From SIG452 sp045541975 (GTDB lineage Bacteria > Bacillota > Clostridia > UMGS1840): DNA of 6,435 bases. Below the pieces are notes generated by a model. It was not told the DNA's origin. It made no database searches and saw nothing but the letters and a program-made list of their open reading frames with translations. Position 1 is the first letter of the stretch. Every line of letters starts with the position of its first letter. The translations under genes and the position numbers were made by a program. The DNA lies in NCBI GenBank assembly GCA_045541975.1, contig JAZQKB010000035.1:1-6435 (forward strand). The letters run 5' to 3'. This document shows positions 1-5,043 of this stretch, in pieces.

Positions 1-1401
1 GATTTTTGTTTCCAGTTCCTGTTGTTCCGTCTGAAACCGTTCCGAAAGCATGGTAAAGTTGTATTCGGTTATCTTCCCTAAAGACCAGTCTTCATACAGC
101 TTTGTAAACAGTCCGTCTACCTCGGCTTTTCTTTTTGTGGCTTTTTTCAGTTCCACGGCTCTTTGTTTCTTTGCGGCACTGCGTTCCTTATTCCCGGCAT
201 TTAACAACTGTTGTAACAGCTTCTCATCGTCCCGGTGTACCTGTTCCGACCAGTATTGCAGTCTGGAAAGCACATATCCGTAAAGCACATCATAGCGGAT
301 ATAGTGCATGGAGCATTGTCCCAGTCCCTGCCCGTTTTTCCTGCAGTGGTAGTAGCCGTAAGGTGTTTTGTTCTGCCGGTTTTCTGCATAAGAAAGTGTC
401 CATCCGCAGTCAGCACATTTGATAAGTCCGGCAAATATCTGGGTCAGACCGTTTTTGCACACCCTCCGGCGACCGGCTATCTGCTCCTGTACCTGTAAGA
501 ACATCTCCTTCGTGATAATGGCTTCGTGGGTATTTTCTACCCGGAACCATTCCGACTCGGGCTTCCGTACCACCTTCTTGTTTTTAAAGGAGACGGTGGA
601 CTGGCGGTTGTGCACGCTGTTCCCGATGTAGTTTTCATCTTTTAAGATACTCTTTACCTGTGATATCGTCCACTGATACCTTTTCGTTTCGTCTGCTCCC
701 TCAAATACATGGGCAAAGGTTCCGTTTCTTTGGAAATTTACCCACGCCGGGGTGGAGACCTTCTCCTCCATCAGTATCCGTGTGATTTTCGCCGCTCCTG
801 CACCGTGCAGGGCAAGTTCAAATATCTTTTCGATAATCCACTTGGTATCCGGGTCAATCAGAAGGTGTCCCGTCTGTTCCGGGTCTTTTCGATACCCTAA
901 GGGTGCATAGGCTCCGTAGTGAGCTCCGTTTGCAAACCGGGTGCGAAAGGCTGCCTTGACCTTCTTGCTTGTCTGTCTGGCGTGCATCTCATTCAGGATG
1001 TTTAAAAACGGGGCAAGCTCATTGTCGCCGTTTAAGGTATCCACGTTGTCATTGATGGCAATGTAGCGGACTCCCTTGCTTGGAAAATAGAACTCCGTGT
1101 ACTGCCCGGTCAGAATGTAGTTTCTGCCAAGTCGCGACAAGTCCTTTGTCACGACACAGTTGATTCTGCCATCCTCGATGTCATCAATCATCCGTTGGAA
1201 CTCCGGACGGTCAAAGTTGGTGCCGGACCATCCGTCATCAATGTATTCGTCCACCACGTTCAGACCGTGTTCGTGGGCGTATCCCCGGAGCATCATCCGT
1301 TGGGTGCGGATACTTCCGCTTTCTCCCTGAAGCTCGTCGTCCCGGCTCAGACGAAGGTAAAGTGCCGTGTTATAAATGGTTGTATTGTTTGGTTGTTTCA
1401 T
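1..1401 (-). CDS. Large serine recombinase (site-specific integrase/resolvase), 3' end beyond window
   Basis: Large serine recombinases cut and rejoin DNA through a 5'-phosphoserine link to integrate and excise mobile elements. 467 codons are visible without interruption; the C-terminus lies left of the window. The N-terminal resolvase domain (about 10-155) has YLRLSRDD with the probable nucleophile Ser19, and KDLSRLGRN at 86-93 with the conserved arginines. The recombinase domain follows (about 165-310). A zinc ribbon has Cys329, Cys332, Cys353 and Cys363. A charged coiled coil runs from about 385 to the edge. This order matches the TnpX-like recombinases of Tn4451-type and IME elements; relatives are usually somewhat longer than the visible part. 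The ATG at 1401 is chosen because AGGAGG (1408-1413) sits 6 nt upstream. The gene has its own promoter after the small gene at 1488-1679. The family is near certain; the exact subfamily is inferred. Confidence 0.95.
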   Translation of the reverse strand, partial: MKQPNNTTIYNTALYLRLSRDDELQGESGSIRTQRMMLRGYAHEHGLNVVDEYIDDGWSGTNFDRPEFQRMIDDIEDGRINCVVTKDLSRLGRNYILTGQYTEFYFPSKGVRYIAINDNVDTLNGDNELAPFLNILNEMHARQTSKKVKAAFRTRFANGAHYGAYAPLGYRKDPEQTGHLLIDPDTKWIIEKIFELALHGAGAAKITRILMEEKVSTPAWVNFQRNGTFAHVFEGADETKRYQWTISQVKSILKDENYIGNSVHNRQSTVSFKNKKVVRKPESEWFRVENTHEAIITKEMFLQVQEQIAGRRRVCKNGLTQIFAGLIKCADCGWTLSYAENRQNKTPYGYYHCRKNGQGLGQCSMHYIRYDVLYGYVLSRLQYWSEQVHRDDEKLLQQLLNAGNKERSAAKKQRAVELKKATKRKAEVDGLFTKLYEDWSLGKITEYNFTMLSERFQTEQQELETKI

Positions 1402-1424
1402 CAAAATCCTCCTTTTTGAAACAA

Positions 1425-1472
1425 CCCACGCTTACAATACTGCCTGTAAAAATATTATATCGTAAGCATGGG
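1425..1472. repeat. Inverted repeat around the recombinase -10 box (operator candidate)
   Basis: CCCACGCTTAC (1425-1435) is repeated in inverted form as GTAAGCATGGG (1462-1472), with 10 of 11 positions complementary. The right arm lies in the spacer between the -35 and -10 boxes and the left arm just downstream of the expected transcription start. The arm centres are about 37 bp apart, roughly 3.5 helical turns. This placement suits repressor binding, possibly by the recombinase or by one of the element's HTH proteins. A recombinase attachment site is another possibility. Confidence 0.45.
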
Positions 1473-1482
1473 TGATAATCAA
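1454..1482 (-). promoter_or_regulatory. Sigma-A-type promoter of the serine recombinase gene
   Basis: Read on the minus strand, a -35 box TTGATT (1477-1482) is followed after exactly 17 bp by a perfect -10 box TATAAT (1454-1459). Transcription should start near 1447, about 45 nt before the recombinase ATG. The promoter begins just after the stop codon of the small upstream gene, so the recombinase can be expressed separately from the relaxase. Confidence 0.65.
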
Positions 1483-1487
1483 TGTAT

Positions 1488-1679
1488 TTAAGCAGAAATC
1501 TTACCTTCCGCAGTGTATAGCATTACATCCGTCAGCAGGTCATCCAGTTTCTTACCATTTGTGGCAAAGTGTTCGGATATCTCGATGTGGTTTTTCCCAC
1601 ACACGTAATACTGTTTTCCGTCCTCTAACCTAAGAACCCTTCCTGCCGGCGATTCCGTACCGTTTCGGTTCTTTCCCAT
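1488..1679 (-). CDS. Small TnpW-like transposon-encoded protein
   Basis: A 63-residue protein lies between the relaxase and recombinase genes, where Tn4451-like and IME elements often carry a TnpW-type small protein of unknown function. The C-terminal part, from the EDGKQYYV strand through ISEHFATNGKKLDDLLTDVM, recalls the strand-then-helix pattern I associate with TnpW (a YxV-type strand, HF, then a helix with a D-L or D-K pair). This likeness is by eye and not strong. The start is set at 1679 because AGGAGG (1686-1691) lies 6 nt upstream of it. The in-frame ATG at 1685 touches that site, and the one at 1709 has no ribosome site. It begins 43 nt after the relaxase stop and is probably co-transcribed with it. 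No signal peptide or membrane segment is seen. Confidence 0.7.
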   Translation of the reverse strand: MGKNRNGTESPAGRVLRLEDGKQYYVCGKNHIEISEHFATNGKKLDDLLTDVMLYTAEGKISA

Positions 1680-1702
1680 AGGCATCCTCCTTTCCTTGGT
1701 TC

Positions 1703-1722
1703 CCGACATCCAAAGATGCCGG
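1703..1722 (-). other. Intercistronic hairpin between relaxase and TnpW-like gene
   Basis: On the minus strand an 8-bp stem, CCGGCATC pairing with GATGTCGG (seven Watson-Crick pairs and one G-U), closes a TTTG loop. It starts directly after the relaxase stop codon and ends about 12 nt before the AGGAGG of the next gene. No U-tract follows, so it is not a standard terminator. It may affect mRNA processing or translation. Confidence 0.4.
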
Positions 1723-2667
1723 CTATCGGTTTCTGTCTTCCTTTTTTACTTCCTGTTTGAGCTCTGCTAAAAGCTCCGGGGGTATCCGGTCCATGAGCCG
1801 GTGCAGCTCCCTTAATTCGCTTTCCTGCTTCGCACGCTCCATCGCATTTTTCAGTTTTCCGCTTTCCCCGGCCTTTGCCCGGGCTTCCAGTTCTTGGTTT
1901 TGGGAAATCAAATCGTCGATGGTAACCTGATACTTCTTTAGCTGCCCGAGGAAATTCTCCATCTGGGGAAACCACTTCCGTAGAAGCTGTAACGCTTCCT
2001 CCTTCTGTTTTCCGGCGTTAAACATGGTGATGCTATCCAATGTCTGCACGATTTTCTTTCCCTGTTTGGTAAGGCTGACCGCCTGTTTAAAAAGTCTTGT
2101 AGGGATATACTTTCTTTCCGTGGCACGGGCACTTTCCCCACGTTCCAAATCTGGATACTTCTCTGCCATGTAAGCATGGAAATCATCCTGCCATTTAGTA
2201 AGGCTTGCCCGGTTCCCGATAATCTCCTTGGCACAGAGACGGTTATCCTTCGTAAGCGGAACAAAGGTCAGGTGCAGGTGGGGTGTTTTTTCGTCCATGT
2301 GTACCACCGCAGAAATGATGTTTTCCCTGCCGACCCGGTCTGCAAGAAACTCCGTAACCCGCTTAAAATAGGCTGCCGTTTCCTGTGTGGATTTCCCTTG
2401 GAAGAACTCCGGGCTTGCGGTAACTAACGTATCCACAAACCTTGTGCTGTCCTTTCTTGTGCGACAGCCGGATTCTTCAATTCGATGCTTGATAAATCGT
2501 GAATACCGCTCCTTCGGTTTGATGATATGGAAGTTGTATTTACTGCGTTCCGTGTCAATGTCCGGATTACTGGCATACCGTTCCTTTTTCCGTTCGTGGT
2601 GGGCTTCCAGAGCCCCGGACGGGGCTCCCTTGTGCTTCGCAAATCGTAAAATAGCGTATTGTGGCAT
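1723..2667 (-). CDS. MobV/Pre-family mobilization relaxase
   Basis: Mob_Pre relaxases nick oriT and lead the transferred strand during mobilization by a helper conjugation system. The 314-residue protein starts MPQYAILRF. It has motif I AHHERKKER, whose His23 aligns with the catalytic His22 of pMV158 MobM (HNER there, HHER here). The metal-binding motif HMDEKTPHLH has His123, Asp125, Glu126, His130 and His132. The C-terminal third (about 240-295) is charged and probably a coiled coil. It is shorter than MobM, which is close to 500 residues, so the C-terminal region is reduced. The ATG at 2667 is chosen because AAGGAG (2672-2677) lies 4 nt upstream and homologues begin here; the in-frame ATG at 2700 would add 11 unrelated residues. 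It is followed by the TnpW-like gene. No coupling protein or type IV secretion gene is present, so transfer would need a helper element. Confidence 0.93.
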   Translation of the reverse strand: MPQYAILRFAKHKGAPSGALEAHHERKKERYASNPDIDTERSKYNFHIIKPKERYSRFIKHRIEESGCRTRKDSTRFVDTLVTASPEFFQGKSTQETAAYFKRVTEFLADRVGRENIISAVVHMDEKTPHLHLTFVPLTKDNRLCAKEIIGNRASLTKWQDDFHAYMAEKYPDLERGESARATERKYIPTRLFKQAVSLTKQGKKIVQTLDSITMFNAGKQKEEALQLLRKWFPQMENFLGQLKKYQVTIDDLISQNQELEARAKAGESGKLKNAMERAKQESELRELHRLMDRIPPELLAELKQEVKKEDRNR

Positions 2668-2737
2668 ATAACTCCTTCCCGTCCACAAAAGAGTGAACAT
2701 TTCTTTATTTTCAAGGTACGGCTCATCGATGAACTAA

Positions 2738-2815
2738 GGAAAGTCTACACTTTTTATGCGGACTGTGCCGTATATCCGAAAAGTAGGAAATATAGGACGT
2801 TTGGCAGGACTTTCC
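2738..2815. other. Candidate oriT region upstream of the relaxase gene
   Basis: MobV-family nick sites normally lie just upstream of the mob gene, next to short inverted repeats. Here AAAGT (2740-2744) and ACTTT (2749-2753) form a perfect 5-bp stem around a CTAC loop. On the mob-coding strand it reads AAAGTGTAGACTTT, which loosely resembles the AAAGT...ACTTT nick hairpin of pMV158-type plasmids. A second pair, GGAAAGTC (2738-2745) and GACTTTCC (2808-2815), is a perfect 8-bp inverted repeat bounding the region. The position is as expected, but sequence likeness to known sites is only partial and the nick position cannot be assigned. Confidence 0.4.
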
Positions 2816-2839
2816 GCTTTTACGGAAATGTGGTAAAAT
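2811..2839 (+). promoter_or_regulatory. Promoter with embedded inverted repeat for the XRE-type regulator
   Basis: An extended -10 element TGGTAAAAT (hexamer TAAAAT, 2834-2839) lies 33 nt before the GTG start. The hexamer 17 bp upstream, TTTCCG (2811-2816), is a poor -35. It also forms the left arm of a perfect 6-bp inverted repeat, TTTCCG-N6-CGGAAA (2811-2828), which covers the -35 and half of the spacer. A repressor bound there would block the promoter, and autoregulation by the downstream HTH protein is the simplest reading. Confidence 0.45.
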
Positions 2840-2871
2840 GGAGAAGAAAATGATTATGAGGAGATGATACT

Positions 2872-3681
2872 GTGGCATTAACCATACAGGAACGAATAAA
2901 AGATTTACGGGTAGAACGAGGACTGACATTGGAACAGCTTGCCGGTGAAACCGGGCTATCAAAATCTGCCCTCGGGAGCTATGAATCGGAGGACTACAAG
3001 GATATCAGCCATCATGCCATCAACCGGCTGGCTGACTTTTACGGTGTGACTACCGATTATCTGCTTGCCCGTACAGAAACAAAATGTCACCCGAATGCAG
3101 AGCTTTCTGACCTGCATCTGAGTGACGAAATGATAGCGTTATTAAAGAGTAAACGGGTGGATACTGCACTGCTTTGTGAACTGGCAACCCACCCTGATTT
3201 CACAAAGCTTCTTGCCGACATACAGATCTATGTGGAGGGAATCGCATCCATGCAGATACAGAACCTGAATGCATGGGTGGATGTGGCAAGAACTGAAATC
3301 ATGGAAAAATATCAGCCGGAGGAACAGGACAAAACTATGTATCTGTTGCAGTCAGCCCACGTAGAAGAAGGCGACTATTTCCGTAGCCGGGTACATAAGG
3401 ACATGGACGGCATCTTGGAAAATATCAGAAACGCCCACATCGGAAGAAGTGACGGAGCACCGAAGACCTCTGTGGCAGAAGAACTGCGGCAGGACTTAGA
3501 AGAAGTGGCAACTTTTGAGGGAAGCCGGGCAGAACAACTACTTATGGTGTTCTGTAAGCAGACTAAACTCCGTTACAATAAACTGACGGAGGATGAAAAA
3601 CAGGCACTGATACGGATCATGCAGAAGTCGGAGCTGATGAAAAGCCCTATTTCACAAAGAAAAAAGACCAGATTAAAATAA
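2872..3681 (+). CDS. XRE-family helix-turn-helix regulator with long C-terminal domain
   Basis: The 269-residue protein starts with GTG; GAGGAG (2858-2863) lies 8 nt upstream, and the XRE domain begins at once. Residues 5-66 are a Cro/CI-type HTH: IQERIKDLRVERGLTLEQLA, then the recognition helix around SKSALGSYE, ending in the typical RLADFYGVTTDYLLART. Residues 70-269 form a mostly helical, charged region that I do not recognise. It may sense a signal or oligomerise. The gene is transcribed away from the relaxase across a 204-bp gap, as in many small mobile elements where such a protein controls mobility genes. An inverted repeat over its promoter suggests autorepression. It has no visible peptidase or Ser-Lys pair of LexA/CI type. 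DNA binding is confident; the target genes are inferred from position. Confidence 0.88.
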   Translation: MALTIQERIKDLRVERGLTLEQLAGETGLSKSALGSYESEDYKDISHHAINRLADFYGVTTDYLLARTETKCHPNAELSDLHLSDEMIALLKSKRVDTALLCELATHPDFTKLLADIQIYVEGIASMQIQNLNAWVDVARTEIMEKYQPEEQDKTMYLLQSAHVEEGDYFRSRVHKDMDGILENIRNAHIGRSDGAPKTSVAEELRQDLEEVATFEGSRAEQLLMVFCKQTKLRYNKLTEDEKQALIRIMQKSELMKSPISQRKKTRLK

Positions 3682-3716
3682 ACTCGCGTATATCGTAAAT
3701 GTTTAGCCATTTGTAT

Positions 3717-3735
3717 ATTAAGATGTAACCTTAAT
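3717..3735. repeat. Short inverted repeat upstream of the MerR-like gene
   Basis: ATTAAG (3717-3722) and CTTAAT (3730-3735) form a perfect 6-bp inverted repeat with a 7-nt centre, in the 82-bp gap between the two regulator genes. It is A+T-rich and could be an operator or a chance match. I find no convincing promoter in this gap, so the downstream gene may depend on transcription from the XRE-type regulator. Confidence 0.25.
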
Positions 3736-3763
3736 TCTGCAATTACAAAAAAGGGGAAAGACA

Positions 3764-4204
3764 ATGAATAAAAAAAGAACTTACACACTAATCGAACTCT
3801 CCACTATGAGTGGGACAACACTTCGAACATTACGAAGTGATATTAAGTCAGGTCTTCTCTTAGGAACAAAAGACTCTGGCAAATGGATCTTTACAGAGGA
3901 TGACCTGAACCTCTATTTCAGCCATCCTGAAATCCGCCAGCGAATCCGAAGTAAAATACATGCTCCGGCATTCTTGTTTCTGGAGGCACTCGGACATCCC
4001 AAGCCGTCCACCTGCCTGATTCATGATGTACAGGATAAAGCAGAGGCAGAACGGCTGAATGCCGTGCTTGCGGCATATGCCAAAACCCACACAAACGGGA
4101 ACATGAGCTACACCTATTTCTATGACGATGAAAAGCGATGCGGACGGTTCATCATGACCGGCACAACAATGTATATCCGTGAAGCCATAGCTCTGCTGCA
4201 GTGA
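3764..4204 (+). CDS. MerR/excisionase-like HTH protein
   Basis: A 146-residue protein. Residues 6-53 look like a MerR-type winged HTH: TYTLIELSTMSGTTLRTLRSDIKSG, then a beta wing (LLLGTKDSGKWIFTEDDLNLYF). This pattern is shared by MerR regulators and by excisionase-type proteins of mobile elements. The C-terminal part (about 60-146) lacks the long MerR dimer helix and shows alternating strand and helix segments that I do not recognise as a known ligand domain. The ribosome site is weak (AAGGGGAAAG 5-15 nt before the ATG). It follows the XRE gene by 82 bp in the same direction and is closed by a terminator. It could be a recombination directionality factor for the serine recombinase or a regulator of the element; the sequence does not decide between these. 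Confidence 0.75.
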   Translation: MNKKRTYTLIELSTMSGTTLRTLRSDIKSGLLLGTKDSGKWIFTEDDLNLYFSHPEIRQRIRSKIHAPAFLFLEALGHPKPSTCLIHDVQDKAEAERLNAVLAAYAKTHTNGNMSYTYFYDDEKRCGRFIMTGTTMYIREAIALLQ

Positions 4205-4223
4205 AATGTGACGAGCATTTCAC
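4201..4223 (+). other. 8-bp hairpin overlapping the stop codon of the MerR-like gene
   Basis: GTGAAATG (4201-4208) pairs perfectly with CATTTCAC (4216-4223) around a 7-nt loop. The left arm contains the TGA stop of the preceding gene. No T-tract follows, so it may protect the mRNA 3' end or assist the terminator that begins 13 nt later. Confidence 0.45.
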
Positions 4224-4224
4224 G

Positions 4225-4254
4225 TTGACGATGATGCCCGGTAGTTGGTACAAT
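4225..4254 (+). promoter_or_regulatory. Promoter nested in the terminator, for the GyrI-like gene
   Basis: TTGACG (4225-4230, 5 of 6 to consensus) and TACAAT (4249-4254, 5 of 6) are separated by 18 bp. The -10 box is exactly the loop of the terminator hairpin, and the 5' stem arm fills the spacer. Transcription would start near 4261 inside the 3' arm, giving an 80-nt leader to the ATG at 4341. Transcripts starting here lack the 5' arm and cannot form the terminator. Confidence 0.55.
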
Positions 4255-4272
4255 CCAACCATCGGGCTTTTT
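4236..4272 (+). terminator. Rho-independent terminator after the regulator genes
   Basis: The arms GCCCGGTAGTTGG (4236-4248) and CCAACCATCGGGC (4255-4267) pair at 12 of 13 positions, counting one G-U pair and with one A-C mismatch. The loop is 6 nt (TACAAT) and TTTTT follows directly (4268-4272). It lies 31 nt past the MerR-like stop codon, where it would end the regulator transcript. Confidence 0.75.
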
Positions 4273-4340
4273 ACTGTTAGCTACAGTATGCACGTCATGT
4301 TTCATCAATCCTGAAAAACATAAGTAAAGGAGAAATGTAA

Positions 4341-4805
4341 ATGATTGAACTTCGCGTGGAAACACATAATGCATTTACTGTGTGTGGAAAGAAAACTTGG
4401 ATCAGTGGGCAGGACAACGATCTGTTTGGATGCTTTTGGGAGGAATGTCATGCTGATGGAACTGTAAACCTGCTGAGGACTACCGCAAAACCGGAGATAA
4501 CCAATTCATCTGTTATCGGCGTTTCTTGCGTAGAGAAGGATCCTTCGAACCGTGCCTTTGACTTTTATGTTGCTGCTGAAGGAGCACAGGTTCCAGGATT
4601 TGATACTCTCGTTATTCCAACCTGTACATGGGCAATCTTTAAGAATCGGGGAGAGCAGCCTTTGGCACTTGTGGAAGCAGAGATGCACGCATTTAACGAG
4701 TGGCTTCCACAATCAGGTTATGTTCATGCCCCGGCACCAGAACTGGAAGTATATCCGTATGATGGAAGTATAGAGTTCTGGCTGCCGGTTGTGGCTGAGA
4801 AATAA
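4341..4805 (+). CDS. Stand-alone GyrI-like/Cass2-like effector-binding protein
   Basis: The 154-residue protein looks like the small-molecule-binding domain of AraC/BmrR-type regulators (GyrI-like or the related Cass2 family) with no DNA-binding part. Supporting features are the N-terminal strand IELRVETHNAFTVCG, a helix containing LFGCFWEECHADG, the central strand pair FDFYVAAEG...FDTLVIPTCTWAIF, and the C-terminal DGSIEFWLPV. The last matches the family's ending, in which an acidic residue in an E-x-W-x-P-V-type strand binds cationic ligands. Such free-standing domains are known or proposed to bind drugs or dyes. The ribosome site AAAGGAG (4326-4332) is 8 nt upstream. The next gene was originally a beta-lactamase-like hydrolase, its start codon 13 nt past this stop, so the pair was probably an operon. 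No membrane segment is seen. Ligand and role are unknown. Confidence 0.82.
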   Translation: MIELRVETHNAFTVCGKKTWISGQDNDLFGCFWEECHADGTVNLLRTTAKPEITNSSVIGVSCVEKDPSNRAFDFYVAAEGAQVPGFDTLVIPTCTWAIFKNRGEQPLALVEAEMHAFNEWLPQSGYVHAPAPELEVYPYDGSIEFWLPVVAEK

Positions 4806-4925
4806 TGAGGGGGATGGGATGTTTTATATTGACGATATGGTTCGACAGCATGCATTTGGGATGAAACATCTGCAATTGTCTGTCGCCCTCATTGATGAAA
4901 ATCACGTAACACGGCGCATGTACAA
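4786..4925 (+). repeat. 140-bp direct repeat, copy 1
   Basis: This segment aligns without gaps to 6151-6290, with about 12 differences in 140 bp (about 91% identity), including a 60-bp identical run at 4819-4878. It starts in the last codons of the GyrI-like gene and covers the ribosome site and first 35 codons of a serine hydrolase gene. Here those codons lead into unrelated sequence. Confidence 0.9.
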
Positions 4926-4962
4926 GGAGGTCTTGTTAATAGTGAGTATCGGTGACGAGTGA
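4819..4962 (+). pseudogene. Truncated 5' fragment of the serine hydrolase gene (copy 1)
   Basis: The fragment begins MFYIDDMVRQHAFGMKHLQL, the same first 20 residues as the intact gene at 6184. It continues with similarity to about residue 35 (ALIDENHVTRRMY), then runs into unrelated residues and stops after 47 codons. It ends before the SxxK catalytic motif, so it cannot encode an active hydrolase. Its ribosome site has drifted: GAGGGGG at 4807-4813 against AAGGAGG in copy 2. It is probably a relic of the gene left when the downstream segment was inserted. Translation into a short peptide is possible but unlikely to matter. Confidence 0.8.
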
Positions 4963-4980
4963 GACAAAAAATGATAACAT
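4952..4980 (+). promoter_or_regulatory. Possible promoter for the 371-aa unknown gene
   Basis: GTGACG (4952-4957, 4 of 6 to the -35 consensus) is followed after 17 bp by TAACAT (4975-4980), preceded by TG at 4972-4973 as in an extended -10. It lies inside the unique segment between the two direct repeats, about 64 bp before the ATG at 5044, so the unknown gene could carry its own promoter. The match is moderate. Confidence 0.35.
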
Positions 4981-5043
4981 ATAGGAAAATTTGAAAATAA
5001 AAACGATTGTTTTGGGGACAAGCATTAGATTAAGGAGAATGAC

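Noticed and set aside
50..900. Several plus-strand open frames opposite the recombinase
   Set aside because: They are antisense shadows of an uninterrupted recombinase reading frame and have no recognisable domain.
1685..1709. Upstream ATG codons at 1685 and 1709 for the TnpW-like gene
   Set aside because: The AGGAGG at 1686-1691 lies within or against these starts and is correctly spaced only for the ATG at 1679.
1625..1975. Minus-strand 116-codon open frame overlapping the relaxase gene
   Set aside because: It is in another frame of a clear relaxase gene, lacks a ribosome site and has a low-complexity, Arg/Gly/Lys-rich composition typical of a shadow frame.
2170..2179. GTAAGCATGG inside the relaxase gene, matching an arm of the recombinase operator candidate
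   Set aside because: It is a single half-site within coding sequence (Ala-Tyr-Met region) with no inverted partner, so a chance match is likely.
2668..2700. Longer relaxase start at 2700
   Set aside because: The 11 extra residues do not look like the family N-terminus, and the ribosome site AAGGAG lies between the two starts, serving the ATG at 2667.
2723..2732. Perfect 10-bp palindrome TCATCGATGA upstream of the relaxase
   Set aside because: It is short and unplaced relative to any promoter I can identify. It could be an operator but has no further support.
4288..4332. Possible riboswitch or attenuator in the leader of the GyrI-like gene
   Set aside because: Only short 5-6 bp pairings are present (for example TTTCA with TGAAA), with no second terminator or known riboswitch pattern.
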